Source: an uncultured Eubacteriales bacterium (lineage in GTDB: Bacteria; Bacillota; Clostridia; Christensenellales; Aristaeellaceae). Taken from it: DNA of 59,328 nucleotides. The notes beneath the pieces were generated by a model. That model worked only from the letters and a program-made list of their open reading frames with translations, was not told the DNA's origin and ran no database searches. A program made the position numbers and the translations under genes. The stretch spans positions 1 through 59,328 of the forward strand of contig CALVNS010000015.1 of the NCBI GenBank assembly GCA_944349855.1, in the 5' to 3' direction. The number at the start of each line of letters is the position of its first letter. The stretch's first letter is position 1. Positions 8,811 to 21,855 of this stretch are shown in pieces.

Positions 8811-8855
8811 CCTGAAGCGCTCAGGACGTAACGTCCAAAGCGCCTGAGAAAGGAG
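8811..8855 (+). promoter_or_regulatory. Leader with mutually exclusive hairpins before alpha-mannosidase
   Basis: CCTGA/TCAGG (8811-8815 with 8821-8825) and GGACG/CGTCC (8824-8828 with 8832-8836) compete with CTCAGG/CCTGAG (8820-8825 with 8843-8848). The last stem ends directly beside the ribosome-binding site AAAGGAG (8849-8855). It could be a translational control element or a protein-binding inverted repeat; no ligand is suggested. Confidence 0.35.
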
Positions 8856-8865
8856 ATCTTCCCGG

Positions 8866-11800
8866 ATGAAGTACATGCACTCCGAATGGAAGGCCCGCCT
8901 TCGACACTGGATGGAGACGCTCCGCCAGGACATCTACCTGCCGCTGAGCCCCATCGAGGTCGAAGCCTTCCTGACGATGGATCACCTGACGCCTGCAGAG
9001 GCGGCCAAGGGCGCCTTTGTACCCATGCCCCACGGCGCGAAGTGGGGACACACCTATGAATACTGCTGGATGCACAGCCGCATCACGCTGCCCGCCGAGG
9101 CACAGGGCAAGCGCGTGGTCATGAACCTGGTGACCGGCGGCGAGACGACCGTCTTCGTGGACGGGCGCTCGTTCGGCACCTACCGTGCGGATTGGGTAGC
9201 CAACCCGATGCACTTTCTGGTCGACAACGCCCTCACGGCCTGCGGCGAGGCGGGACGCACGTATGACCTGCTGCTGGAGGCCTATGCCGGCCACTTCTGG
9301 CCGCAGAGCCCGCTGGGCGGCTGCGCCACCGGCCCGGTGCTGCCCGGCAGCTACCAAGATCCCAAGGTCGAGGGCGAGCGCGCCACGCTGGGCGAGCTGA
9401 CCTACGGCATCTGGAACGAGGACGCCTATCACCTGTATCTGGATGTGGACACCCTGCAGCAGCTCGTGGAACAGCTCGACCCGGAGAGCCTGCGGGCGGA
9501 CAAAATCGCACATGCGCTGGAGCAGTTCACGCTCATCGCCGACTTTGAGCAGCCGCTCGAGGCTCGTATCGCCAGCTACAGGGCCGCGCGCGAGGCCCTG
9601 CGCCCCGCGCTGGAGGCGCACAACGGCTCCACCGCGCCCGTCTTCTACGCCATCGGCAACGCGCACCTGGACCTGGCCTGGCTGTGGCCCATGGCCGAGA
9701 CGCACCGCAAGACCTCGCGTACATTCGCCGCACAGCTGCGCCTGCTGGAGGAGTACCCGAAGTACAAGTTCCTGCAGAGCCAGCCCGCCAGCTACGTCAT
9801 GTGCCGTGAGCACTATCCGGAGCTGTACGAGCGCGTCAAGCAGGCCATCCGCGAGGGGCGCTGGGTGGCTGAGGGCGCGATGTGGGTCGAGCCCGATACC
9901 AACATGACCAGCGGCGAGTCGCTCGTGCGCCAGGTGCTGCACGGCAAGCGCTTCTTCAAAGATGAATTCGGCATCGACAGCGTCATCCTCTGGCTGCCCG
10001 ATACGTTTGGCTACTCCGCCGCGCTGCCCCAGATTCTCAAGAGCTGCGGCGTCAAATACCTGGTGACGCAGAAGATCTTCTGGTCCTACAACGAGGGCGA
10101 TCAGTTCCCCTATCACTACTTCACCTGGCAGGGTGCGGACGGCTCGAAGATCGACACGTTCCTGCCCACGAGCTACACCTACCGCACCGATCCCAAGGAG
10201 CTATGCGAGACGTGGGGCAAGCGCGTGCAAAAGCGCGGCCTGGATGCCTTCCTGTTGCCCTTCGGCTATGGCGATGGCGGCGGCGGCCCCTGCCGCGACC
10301 ACATCGAGTACGCGCTGCGCGAGAAGGACCTGGAGGGCATGCCCAAGGTGCGCATGGAGACGCCCACCAAGTTCTTCGAGGACATGGAGGCCGACGGCGG
10401 CCCGCAGCATACCTATGTCGGCGAGCTGTACTTCTCCGCGCACCGCGGCGTCTTCACCTCGCAGGCGGCCATCAAGCGCGGTAACCGCAAGGCCGAAATC
10501 GCCCTGCGCGAGGCCGAGATGTGGGGCGCGCTGGCGATGGTCGCCGGCGAGGCATATCCGCTCGCGCGCATGGACGCGGCCTGGAAGCGCCTGCTGCTCA
10601 ACCAGTTCCACGACATTCTGCCCGGCTCCTCCATCGCGCGCGTATACGTCGAGGCGCGCAAGGATCACGTCTGGATCCAGGACGAGGCGGCCGCCGTGCT
10701 CGCGGATGCGCTCAAGGCGCTGGCCAGCGGCGATGGCATCACCGTGTTCAACTCCCTGTCGTTCGCGCGCAGCGGTCTGGTGCGCCTACCCGACGCGTTC
10801 GCAGATGGCGCCCGCAGCGCCGAGGGCGAGGACGTGCCCGTGCAGCGCACGGAGAGCGGCGTGCTGGGCCTCGTGACCGTGCCGCCGTGCGGCAGCGTCT
10901 CGCTGCTCCCTGCAGATGGGCAGAAGGCCGTGCAGGCCGTCACGGCGCGCCTGACGCAGGACGGCGCGGCGATCGAAAACGAGCTGGTGCGCGCCGAGCT
11001 GAACGCGCGTGGCGAGGTCGTCTCCTTCGTGGACAAGCAGACCGGTCGCGAGTTTGCGGCCGGCGCGATGAACCGCCTGCTGATGTACAAGGACGTGCCG
11101 CGCCTGTTCGACGCGTGGGACATCGACTCCAACTACGTGCTCCAGCCCGTGGCGATCGACGAGCCGGTGACGCTGACGGTCAAGGAGGCGGGCGGCCTGC
11201 GCGCCGTGCTGCACCTGGAGCGCCGCGTGCTCAACTCGACGTTTGCGCAGGACATCGTGCTGACGGCCGGCAGCCGCCGCCTCGACTTCGTGACGGATGT
11301 CGAGTGGAACGAGCTGCACCGCCTGCTGAAGGTCGCCTTCCCGGTGAACGTGCAGGCGACGGAGGCGATCAACGAGATCCAGTTCGGCTACATGACGCGC
11401 CCGACGCACCGCTCCCGCCTCTACGACAGCGACCGCTTCGAGGTGTGCAACCAGCGCTACAGCGCCCTGTGCGACCAGAGCCACGGCGCGGCGGTGCTCA
11501 ACGACTGCAAGTACGGCATCAGCCAGATTGGCAACGAGCTGCAGCTGACGCTGCTGCGCGCAGCGGCCTGCCCGGAGATGCGTGCGGACAATGGCCACCA
11601 CACGTTCACCTATGCCTTCACCGGCTGGGAGGGCGGCTTCCTGGAGTCGCCGGTCGTGCAGGAGGCCTACGACCTGAACGTGCCCCTGCAGACGGCTGCG
11701 GGCGCTCGCCCGGCATCCAGCGCCTTCGTGCTGGATGAGCCGAACGTGTTCATCGACACCGTGAAGCCCGCCGAGGACGGCAGCGGCGACGTGATCGTGC

Positions 11801-11979
11801 GCCTGTATGAGGCCAAGCGCGCCGACACCTCCTGCGTGCTGGGCGTGAACCTGCCCGCCGCAAAGGTCTGCGCGTGCGACATGCTGGAGAACGTGACCGG
11901 CGAACTGCCCCTGGAGGACGGCTGCGTGAAGCTGCACTTCCACACCTTTGAGGTCAAGACGCTGCGCATCTCGCGCTGA
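8866..11979 (+). CDS. Alpha-mannosidase, glycoside hydrolase family 38
   Basis: 1037 residues, the normal size for bacterial GH38 enzymes that remove alpha-linked mannose. An N-terminal beta domain (1-260) precedes the catalytic domain, which opens with NAHLDLAWLWP near 265 (the His and Asp bind zinc). The nucleophile Asp lies in LWLPDTFGYSAALPQ near 380, and HRGVFTSQAAIKRGNRK follows. The C-terminal half is the beta-sandwich region with NGHHTFTYAFTGWEGG near 910. There is no signal peptide, so it acts in the cytoplasm on imported oligosaccharide. The ATG has AAAGGAG upstream. A terminator closes the locus. Confidence 0.95.
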   Translation: MKYMHSEWKARLRHWMETLRQDIYLPLSPIEVEAFLTMDHLTPAEAAKGAFVPMPHGAKWGHTYEYCWMHSRITLPAEAQGKRVVMNLVTGGETTVFVDGRSFGTYRADWVANPMHFLVDNALTACGEAGRTYDLLLEAYAGHFWPQSPLGGCATGPVLPGSYQDPKVEGERATLGELTYGIWNEDAYHLYLDVDTLQQLVEQLDPESLRADKIAHALEQFTLIADFEQPLEARIASYRAAREALRPALEAHNGSTAPVFYAIGNAHLDLAWLWPMAETHRKTSRTFAAQLRLLEEYPKYKFLQSQPASYVMCREHYPELYERVKQAIREGRWVAEGAMWVEPDTNMTSGESLVRQVLHGKRFFKDEFGIDSVILWLPDTFGYSAALPQILKSCGVKYLVTQKIFWSYNEGDQFPYHYFTWQGADGSKIDTFLPTSYTYRTDPKELCETWGKRVQKRGLDAFLLPFGYGDGGGGPCRDHIEYALREKDLEGMPKVRMETPTKFFEDMEADGGPQHTYVGELYFSAHRGVFTSQAAIKRGNRKAEIALREAEMWGALAMVAGEAYPLARMDAAWKRLLLNQFHDILPGSSIARVYVEARKDHVWIQDEAAAVLADALKALASGDGITVFNSLSFARSGLVRLPDAFADGARSAEGEDVPVQRTESGVLGLVTVPPCGSVSLLPADGQKAVQAVTARLTQDGAAIENELVRAELNARGEVVSFVDKQTGREFAAGAMNRLLMYKDVPRLFDAWDIDSNYVLQPVAIDEPVTLTVKEAGGLRAVLHLERRVLNSTFAQDIVLTAGSRRLDFVTDVEWNELHRLLKVAFPVNVQATEAINEIQFGYMTRPTHRSRLYDSDRFEVCNQRYSALCDQSHGAAVLNDCKYGISQIGNELQLTLLRAAACPEMRADNGHHTFTYAFTGWEGGFLESPVVQEAYDLNVPLQTAAGARPASSAFVLDEPNVFIDTVKPAEDGSGDVIVRLYEAKRADTSCVLGVNLPAAKVCACDMLENVTGELPLEDGCVKLHFHTFEVKTLRISR

Positions 11980-11995
11980 GTCCATATGGCAAGAG

Positions 11996-12028
11996 GCCAT
12001 ACCGCAAGACGCGGTATGGCTTCTTTTT
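11996..12028 (+). terminator. Rho-independent terminator of alpha-mannosidase
   Basis: A perfect 10-bp stem GCCATACCGC/GCGGTATGGC (11996-12005, 12011-12020) and 5-base loop are followed by TTCTTTTT. Confidence 0.9.
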
Positions 12029-12041
12029 GGGATGCCGTGGA

Positions 12042-12767
12042 TCAGCCGACGCCAAAGAAGAAGCGCCGGATGTCGGATGCGGCCGGATAGTCAAGCCGCG
12101 CAATCTCGTCCAGCACGCGCGCGACGTCGTAATGGACGTCAATGCTGCGCACATCCATGCGCCCATCCGGCGCGATGTCCAGCACAGCCGCGCGGGCGAC
12201 GTCCCGCTGCGCGCCAGGACAGCCCAGCGCGCCGCAGTTGACAAACCACGTCTTCCCGGCCCGGCGGATCGAGCGCGCATGGTCGTGCCCGTACAGGACG
12301 GCATCCTGCGCGTCCGGAAACAGGCGGCGCAGGTCATCCTCGTCGGGATGGGGTGTGAAGGGGCCGAAGCGGCGGTCGCTGTCCATGCCGTAGTGCATGA
12401 CCGCAATGCGCCGGCCGTGCGCCTCAACGTCCGCGCGGTCGGGCAGCGCGCGCAGGAAGGCGATGGAGGCCGCAGACAGGCGGCTGTGCTCCCAGCGGTG
12501 GCAGGCCATCTCCGCCTCGTCCATGCCCTCGTCGTTGGGGCACTTCGCTGGCATGCCCTCCAGCAGGTAGCGCTCGTGATTGCCCCGGACTGCGACCAGG
12601 TTGGGGACCTGCATCAGCCGCTGCACGGTCTCCTCCGGCCACGGACCGATGCCGATGATGTCGCCCGCGCAGACCAGGATGTCACATTTCTCGCCCTCCA
12701 ATGTCCGCAGCACCGCCTCCAGCGCGACGACGTTGTTGTGCACATCTGCAAAGATGCCGATCTTCAT
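12042..12767 (-). CDS. Metallophosphoesterase (calcineurin-like, YfcE/MJ0936-like)
   Basis: 241 residues with the ordered metal motifs of the family: FADVHNN at 6-12, GDIIGIGPWPEE near 38, GNHE near 62, a His in VMHYGMD near 135, and YGHDH near 167. The start is ATG 12765-12767, chosen because the protein then begins MKIGIFADVH like its relatives; longer readings upstream have no support. The ribosome-binding site is weak (GGGGGAATG). It lies downstream of nifJ on the same strand but beyond a terminator-like hairpin. These are usually cytoplasmic phosphodiesterases; the substrate is unknown. Confidence 0.88.
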   Translation of the reverse strand: MKIGIFADVHNNVVALEAVLRTLEGEKCDILVCAGDIIGIGPWPEETVQRLMQVPNLVAVRGNHERYLLEGMPAKCPNDEGMDEAEMACHRWEHSRLSAASIAFLRALPDRADVEAHGRRIAVMHYGMDSDRRFGPFTPHPDEDDLRRLFPDAQDAVLYGHDHARSIRRAGKTWFVNCGALGCPGAQRDVARAAVLDIAPDGRMDVRSIDVHYDVARVLDEIARLDYPAASDIRRFFFGVG

Positions 12768-12780
12768 GTCATTCCCCCTA

Positions 12781-12819
12781 TAAAGAGAGAGCGGAGAGCC
12801 TCCTGAGAGGTTCTCCGCT
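12781..12819 (-). terminator. Terminator of nifJ
   Basis: Read leftward, an 8-bp outer stem AGCGGAGA/TCTCCGCT with an inner 5-bp stem is followed by CTCTCTTTATAG. Confidence 0.7.
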
Positions 12820-12870
12820 CCTTCGATGCCATCAGGTATGGATGCGCTTGCATGCGATCCGGCTGCGCGA

Positions 12871-17066
<4,196 letters not shown>

Positions 17067-17089
17067 GAAGCATTCCTCCCCCGCTGCGC

Positions 17090-19402
17090 TCAGACGCCGT
17101 GCTTGACGCGGTCGCCGACCTCCGCGCGCTTGGCGTCGTTGAAGCGGTCCATCGTGCCGACCAGATAGCCCGTGATGCGGCGGATGCGCTCAAAGTGGAC
17201 CTCCTCCTCCGCGCGGCCGCAGTGGGGGCAGGTGTCGCCGATGATGCCGTTGTAGCCGCACACCGGGTCGCGGTCGACCGGGTGGTTGATCGAGCCGTAG
17301 CCGATGCCCGCGTCGTGCATGCAGCGTACGACGGCCTCGAAGGCGTCCAGGTTCTGCAGCGGGTCGCCGTCCATCTCCACGTAGCTGATGTGCCCGGCGT
17401 TGGTCAATTCGTGATAGGGCGCCTCCAGGCGGATCTTGTCAAACGCGCCAATCGGATAGTACACCGGGATGTGGAAGCTGTTGGTGTAGTATTCGCGGTC
17501 GGTGATGCCGGGGATCACCCCGTAGCGCGCGCGGTCGAGCCGCAGGAAGCGGCCGGACAGGCCTTCGGCGGGCGTGGCGAGCAGGGTGTAGTTCATGCCG
17601 GTCCTGCGGCTCTCCTCATCCATGCGCCGGCGCATGTGCCCGATGATCTCCAGGCCCAGGTTCTGCGCGGCCATGCTCTCGCCGTGGTGCTTGCCGATGA
17701 GCGCCTTGAGCGTCTCGGCCAGGCCGATGAAGCCCACGGACAGCGTGCCGTGCTTGAGCACCTCGCGCACCTCGTCCTCCCAGCCCAGCTTTTCGCTGTC
17801 CAGCCACACGTGCTCGCCCATCAGGAACGGGAAGTTCTTCACGCGCTTGCGCGCCTGGATCTCGAAGCGCTCATTAAGCTGATCGATCACCAGATTCATG
17901 CGCTCGTCGAGCAGCTGGAAGAAGCGCTCCACGTCGCCGTGGGTCTCGATGGCCAGGCGCGGCAGGTTGATCGACGTAAACGACAGGTTGCCGCGGCGGT
18001 TGCAGATCTCGCGCTCGGGGTCGTAGACGTTGCCGATGACGCGCGTGCGGCAGCCCATGTAGGCGATCTCCGTCTCGGGATGGCCGGGCTTGTAGTACTT
18101 GAGGTTGAACGGCGCGTCGACGAACGAGAAGTTCGGGAACAGCCGCTTGGCGCTGGTGCGGATGGCCAGGCGGAACAGGTCGTAGTTGGGATCGCCGGGG
18201 TTGTAGTTGACGCCCTCCTTGACGCGGAAGATCTGGATCGGGAAGATCGGCGTCTCGCCGCCGCCCAGCCCCGCCTCCGTGGCCAGCAGGAGGTTGCGGA
18301 TCGCCATGCGCGCCTCGGGCGAGGTGTCCATGCCGTAGTTGATCGAGGAGAACGGCGTCTGCGCGCCCGCACGCGAGTGCATTGTATTCAGGTTGTGGAT
18401 GAACGCCTCCATCGCCTGGAAGGTGCGCTTGTCCGTATCTGCAAGGGCGCGCCGCTGCGCAAAGTCCGCGATGCGCCGGGCGGTCTGCTCGTCTGTCCGC
18501 TCCAGGAGCAGCGCATGCTCGGCCTCGTCGTACGCCTGCGTGCGCTCCAGCGCGGGCGTCAGGCCCTGGCGCGCCAGCGCGGCGATCAGCTCGCGGGCCG
18601 TGTCGTCTGCGTGCGCGTCGTCCGCCAGCAGCTCCAGCGCGCCGGACAGGCGCGAGCGGTACGTCTTGACGAACGTCTTGGCCACGCCCGGCGCCATGCC
18701 ATAGTCGAAGTTGACGATTGACTGGCCGCCGTGCTGGTCGTTCTGATTGGACTGGATCGCGATGCAGGCCAGCGCGGAGTAGCTCTGGATGTCCTGCGGC
18801 TCGCGCAGCACGCCGTGGCCCGTGGAGAATCCGCCCTTGAACAGCTCCAGGATGTCGATCTGCGTGCAGGTGGTCGTCAGCGTCAGGAAATCCAGGTCAT
18901 GGATGTGGATGTCGCCCTCGCGATGCGCCTTGGAGTGCTCGGGGTTGAGCACGTACATGTCGTAGAACATCTTGGCGCCCTCGGAGCCGTATTTGAGCAT
19001 CGTGCCCATGGCGGTGTCGCCGTTGACGTTGGCGTTCTCGCGCTTGATGTCCGAATCCGCGGCGTCCTTGAACGTGATGTCCTCAAAGATCTTCATCAGG
19101 CGCGTGTTCATCTCGCGCGCCCGGCTGCGCTCCGCGCGGTAGAGGATATATGCCTTGGCCGTGCGCACATAGCCGTTTTCGATGAGCTTCTTCTCGACCA
19201 TGTCCTGCACGTCCTCCACGGTGGGCACGCCGATGTCCTCATCCCGGTCGAGCGCCTCCACGACCTGGCGCGCCAGCTCCTGCGCCGTCTCGCGGCCCTT
19301 GGCGCTGCCCGTGGCCCTGAAGGCCTTGAGGATCGCCTCTTCGATTTTCGTCTCGTCGAAGGGCACCTGCCGCCCGTCGCGCTTTTTGATCGTATCCGTC
19401 AT
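17090..19402 (-). CDS. nrdD: Anaerobic (class III) ribonucleoside-triphosphate reductase
   Basis: 770 residues. It makes deoxyribonucleotides in the absence of oxygen. An ATP-cone covers residues 1-95 (KKRDGRQVPFDETKIEEAI), so allosteric control by ATP/dATP is expected. The catalytic barrel follows, then a C-terminal zinc site (VCGYNG and CPHCG) and the glycyl-radical motif RRITGYLVG with the radical Gly near 745. The start ATG 19400-19402 gives MTDTIKKRDG; upstream frame extends into the promoter and is not coding. Its partner activase nrdG lies next. No aerobic nrdAB gene is in the window. Confidence 0.97.
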   Translation of the reverse strand: MTDTIKKRDGRQVPFDETKIEEAILKAFRATGSAKGRETAQELARQVVEALDRDEDIGVPTVEDVQDMVEKKLIENGYVRTAKAYILYRAERSRAREMNTRLMKIFEDITFKDAADSDIKRENANVNGDTAMGTMLKYGSEGAKMFYDMYVLNPEHSKAHREGDIHIHDLDFLTLTTTCTQIDILELFKGGFSTGHGVLREPQDIQSYSALACIAIQSNQNDQHGGQSIVNFDYGMAPGVAKTFVKTYRSRLSGALELLADDAHADDTARELIAALARQGLTPALERTQAYDEAEHALLLERTDEQTARRIADFAQRRALADTDKRTFQAMEAFIHNLNTMHSRAGAQTPFSSINYGMDTSPEARMAIRNLLLATEAGLGGGETPIFPIQIFRVKEGVNYNPGDPNYDLFRLAIRTSAKRLFPNFSFVDAPFNLKYYKPGHPETEIAYMGCRTRVIGNVYDPEREICNRRGNLSFTSINLPRLAIETHGDVERFFQLLDERMNLVIDQLNERFEIQARKRVKNFPFLMGEHVWLDSEKLGWEDEVREVLKHGTLSVGFIGLAETLKALIGKHHGESMAAQNLGLEIIGHMRRRMDEESRRTGMNYTLLATPAEGLSGRFLRLDRARYGVIPGITDREYYTNSFHIPVYYPIGAFDKIRLEAPYHELTNAGHISYVEMDGDPLQNLDAFEAVVRCMHDAGIGYGSINHPVDRDPVCGYNGIIGDTCPHCGRAEEEVHFERIRRITGYLVGTMDRFNDAKRAEVGDRVKHGV

Positions 19403-19467
19403 TACACGCTCTCCCCTTCCCGTATATCCACCACTTGGGCATAATTTGTGCTCCAAAGAATTTATAG

Positions 19468-19535
19468 ACACAACATCTTGTGTTTCCAATGCCCGAAGCA
19501 AGGCTCATTATACCAGCATGCGTGCGGATATTCAA
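19468..19535 (-). promoter_or_regulatory. Promoter and NrdR-like box of nrdDG
   Basis: On the minus strand, TTGAAT (19530-19535), 17 bases, TATAAT (19507-19512). Just downstream, 19468-19483 reads ACACAACATCTTGTGT, a nearly perfect palindrome close to the NrdR-box consensus. NrdR is the ATP-cone repressor of ribonucleotide reductase genes, and a box over the start site would block transcription. Only one clear box is visible, where pairs are common. Confidence 0.75.
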
Positions 19536-19634
19536 GGGGAACATAGACAGAAACCGCGGAATTTTCCGCCGCATGCGCGCGGTCGTTTCAGGGAACTTTA
19601 GGGAGGAGATGTGAACCTGCGAAGGAGGATGGAC

Positions 19635-20798
19635 GTGGCACAAGGCGGCCTGAGGGGACGGATTGCGGGATACTATGCGGCGGAGTACGCGGCCTCCAGC
19701 GCGTTCAACGGCTTCGTGACGCTCTTCTATGCGGCGCGGGGCATGGACGCCGGGCAGGTGAGCCTGCTGATGGCGGCGGGGCCGCTGGTGGCGCTGTTTG
19801 CGCTGCCCGTCACGGGCACGCTGGCCGACCGGGCGCGCCGCCGGGCGCTGGCGCTGTGCGCAGTCTACGGGCTGTGCGCGCTGTCGAGCCTGTGCTTTCT
19901 CCCCGCGCGCGGCTTCTGGCCGCTGCTTTGCGCGACGGCGCTGTTCTCCTGCTTCTCCACGTGCGTATCTCCGCTTGGCGAGGCGCTGGCGCTCTCGCGC
20001 CTGCACGCGGCGGGGCTTGGCTTTGGACGGCTGCGCATGGCGGGCACGGTCTCCTACGCGCTGGGCAGCCTGCTATTGGGCACATTTCTGGACGGAGGCA
20101 TCGAGCGCTTTGTGCCGGTCGTGTGCGCGCTGTACGCGCTGGGCGGCGCGTGCAGCCTGCTGCTCGCCTCGCGCACCGCGCAGGGCCCCGGCAGCACAAA
20201 AAAACGCCCGCCGTTCCTCTCCCTGCTGCGCAGGCGGGAACTGCGGACGCTGCTGCTCTTCGCGCTGTGCCTACAGGCGGCGCAGGGCGTCTTCTATGCG
20301 CTGTACGGGCTGTTCATGACCCAGTCGCTGCACGGCACGCGCGCCGACGTCGGCCTGGGCGCGCTGGTGGGCACGCTTTCGGAGATCCCGTTTCTGCTCT
20401 TTGCCGACCGGCTGCTGCGCCGTCTGGGCGCGCCGCGCCTGCTGCTGCTGAGCGCTGCGGGCATGGCGCTGCGCCTGCTGCTGACGGGGCTCTCGCGCTC
20501 GCCCGCGGCGGCCATCGCCGCGCAGGCGCTGTGTGTGGGCGGCGTCATCGTGTGCGCGTTTGCAATGGCGCAGTACGTAAGCCTGTCCGTCCCGCAGGAG
20601 CAGGCGGCCTCGGGGCAGATGTTGCTCTACGTCTTCACGTACGCCGCGGCGCGAGCGCTGGGCAGTCTGCTCGCGCTTGGGCTCACACGCCTGCCTTCGC
20701 TGGGCGCGGCCCTGTGCGCCTGCGCGGTGCTGCCCGCCGCGCTGCTGCTGTTTGCACGGCCGCTGCTTCGCCTGCCGCCGCTGCCTACTCGACGGTGA
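19635..20798 (+). CDS. Major facilitator superfamily transporter
   Basis: 387 residues with about 12 hydrophobic helices. MFS signs are the loop 2-3 motif GTLADRARRRAL near residue 60 and a related LFADRLLRRLG in the second half, plus GRLRMAGTVSYALGSLL near helix 5. That last feature resembles the MFS_1-like/NUP-like group that includes nucleoside and sugar carriers. I place the start at GTG 19635, which has AAGGAGG at 6-base spacing; GTG 19611 and ATG 19629 are in-frame alternatives with poorer spacing. The gene ends 14 bases inside the convergent gene. Substrate unknown. Confidence 0.85.
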   Translation: MAQGGLRGRIAGYYAAEYAASSAFNGFVTLFYAARGMDAGQVSLLMAAGPLVALFALPVTGTLADRARRRALALCAVYGLCALSSLCFLPARGFWPLLCATALFSCFSTCVSPLGEALALSRLHAAGLGFGRLRMAGTVSYALGSLLLGTFLDGGIERFVPVVCALYALGGACSLLLASRTAQGPGSTKKRPPFLSLLRRRELRTLLLFALCLQAAQGVFYALYGLFMTQSLHGTRADVGLGALVGTLSEIPFLLFADRLLRRLGAPRLLLLSAAGMALRLLLTGLSRSPAAAIAAQALCVGGVIVCAFAMAQYVSLSVPQEQAASGQMLLYVFTYAAARALGSLLALGLTRLPSLGAALCACAVLPAALLLFARPLLRLPPLPTRR

Positions 20799-21855
20799 TG
20801 TCGCCCGAGACGGTCTGCGCGTCGATCCGGACGGCAGCGTCTCCGCTCTCAGGCAGGCGGCAGCGCGTATCGCCGCTGAGTGTCTTCAGCCTGGCGCACA
20901 CGCCCCGCACGCCGCTCAGGCGGATGCGCACGTCGCCGCTGACGTTCTTGGCGAACACCTTCTTGATCCGCGCGTCCGCCTCCAGCGTCGCGTCGCCGCT
21001 GACCGAGACCAGGGCCGCATGTTGAAACGTGCCCCGCAGGCGGATGTCGCCGCTGACGGTCATCGTCTCGATCCCGTCACACGTCCCCTCCAGCCGCATG
21101 TCGCCGCTCATCGTCTGAAACGACGCCTCGTCCGCGTTCATCGCGGCGTTGATGTCGCCGCTGCCCGTCTTGACGCGCGCGCGTGTGCAGCCCGCCGTCA
21201 GGTTCACATCGCCGCTCACGGTCTGCACCTCGAGCTCCCGCAGCGACAGCCCCTGCACCGACACGTCGCCGCTCTCCGTGCCGACAAATGCGCGCAGCGC
21301 CGCATCCGCCGGCAGTTCCACGCACGCCTCGCAGCCGCCCGGGCCGCCAAACATGCGCGACAGCCAGCCCAGTCCGCCGCGCTCCGCCGCATCCTTTCTG
21401 CTGCATACGACCAGCGCGTCGCCCTGCCGCCGCGCTTCCATGCCGCCGCCCATCAGACGCACGACGGCGACGTCCGCCTCGCCTGCGACGAGTTGCACGT
21501 CCTCATGGCAAAGGTTCACGCGCAGAAGCGAAACGCCCTCCAGGTCAAATCGCAGCTCGGCCTGCGTCTCCTCCTCCGTCTCTTCGGATTCCTCAGGCTC
21601 CTCCGGTTCCTCGGGCGCCTCGGGCGCCTCCGCGCCTGTCTGTGCGCGCGGATAGGCGGCGAGCACCTCCTCCATGCCCCGCAGGCTCTCCATCACCGCG
21701 TCGATGGCCTCGTCCTCGTCCTTGCCCTGCGCACGCTGGTCCTCATAGCGCTCCTGGCAGTTGTTCATGACCTCCTCGCGCAGGGCCCGCACCTCGTCCG
21801 TGAGCTCCACGTCCTGAAAGACGAGCTCCACGATCCGCCTGACGCTCGCATTCAT
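20785..21855 (-). CDS. DUF4097-type beta-solenoid protein with DUF1700-like N-terminus
   Basis: 356 residues in three parts. Residues 1-70 are helical and resemble the HAAS/DUF1700 domain (EVRALREEVMNNCQERYEDQ, DEDEAIDAVMESLRG). Residues 75-100 are an acidic Pro/Glu linker. From about 100 on, beta-strand repeats carry an SGD motif ten times (195, 214, 232, 250, 268, 286, 306, 327, 337, 350), mostly 18-21 residues apart, as in DUF4097/LiaG-like proteins. No membrane segment or signal peptide is visible. The start ATG 21853-21855 overlaps the PadR stop (ATGA), so translation is coupled. Such PadR-linked genes often belong to envelope-stress modules; the function is unproven. Confidence 0.85.
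   Translation of the reverse strand: MNASVRRIVELVFQDVELTDEVRALREEVMNNCQERYEDQRAQGKDEDEAIDAVMESLRGMEEVLAAYPRAQTGAEAPEAPEEPEEPEESEETEEETQAELRFDLEGVSLLRVNLCHEDVQLVAGEADVAVVRLMGGGMEARRQGDALVVCSRKDAAERGGLGWLSRMFGGPGGCEACVELPADAALRAFVGTESGDVSVQGLSLRELEVQTVSGDVNLTAGCTRARVKTGSGDINAAMNADEASFQTMSGDMRLEGTCDGIETMTVSGDIRLRGTFQHAALVSVSGDATLEADARIKKVFAKNVSGDVRIRLSGVRGVCARLKTLSGDTRCRLPESGDAAVRIDAQTVSGDITVE

Noticed and set aside
20785-21300. Near-regular repeats of GTCGCCGCTGA-like DNA suggesting a CRISPR or satellite
   Set aside because: They are codons for the SGD motif of a beta-solenoid protein, spaced 18-21 codons and diverged in between.
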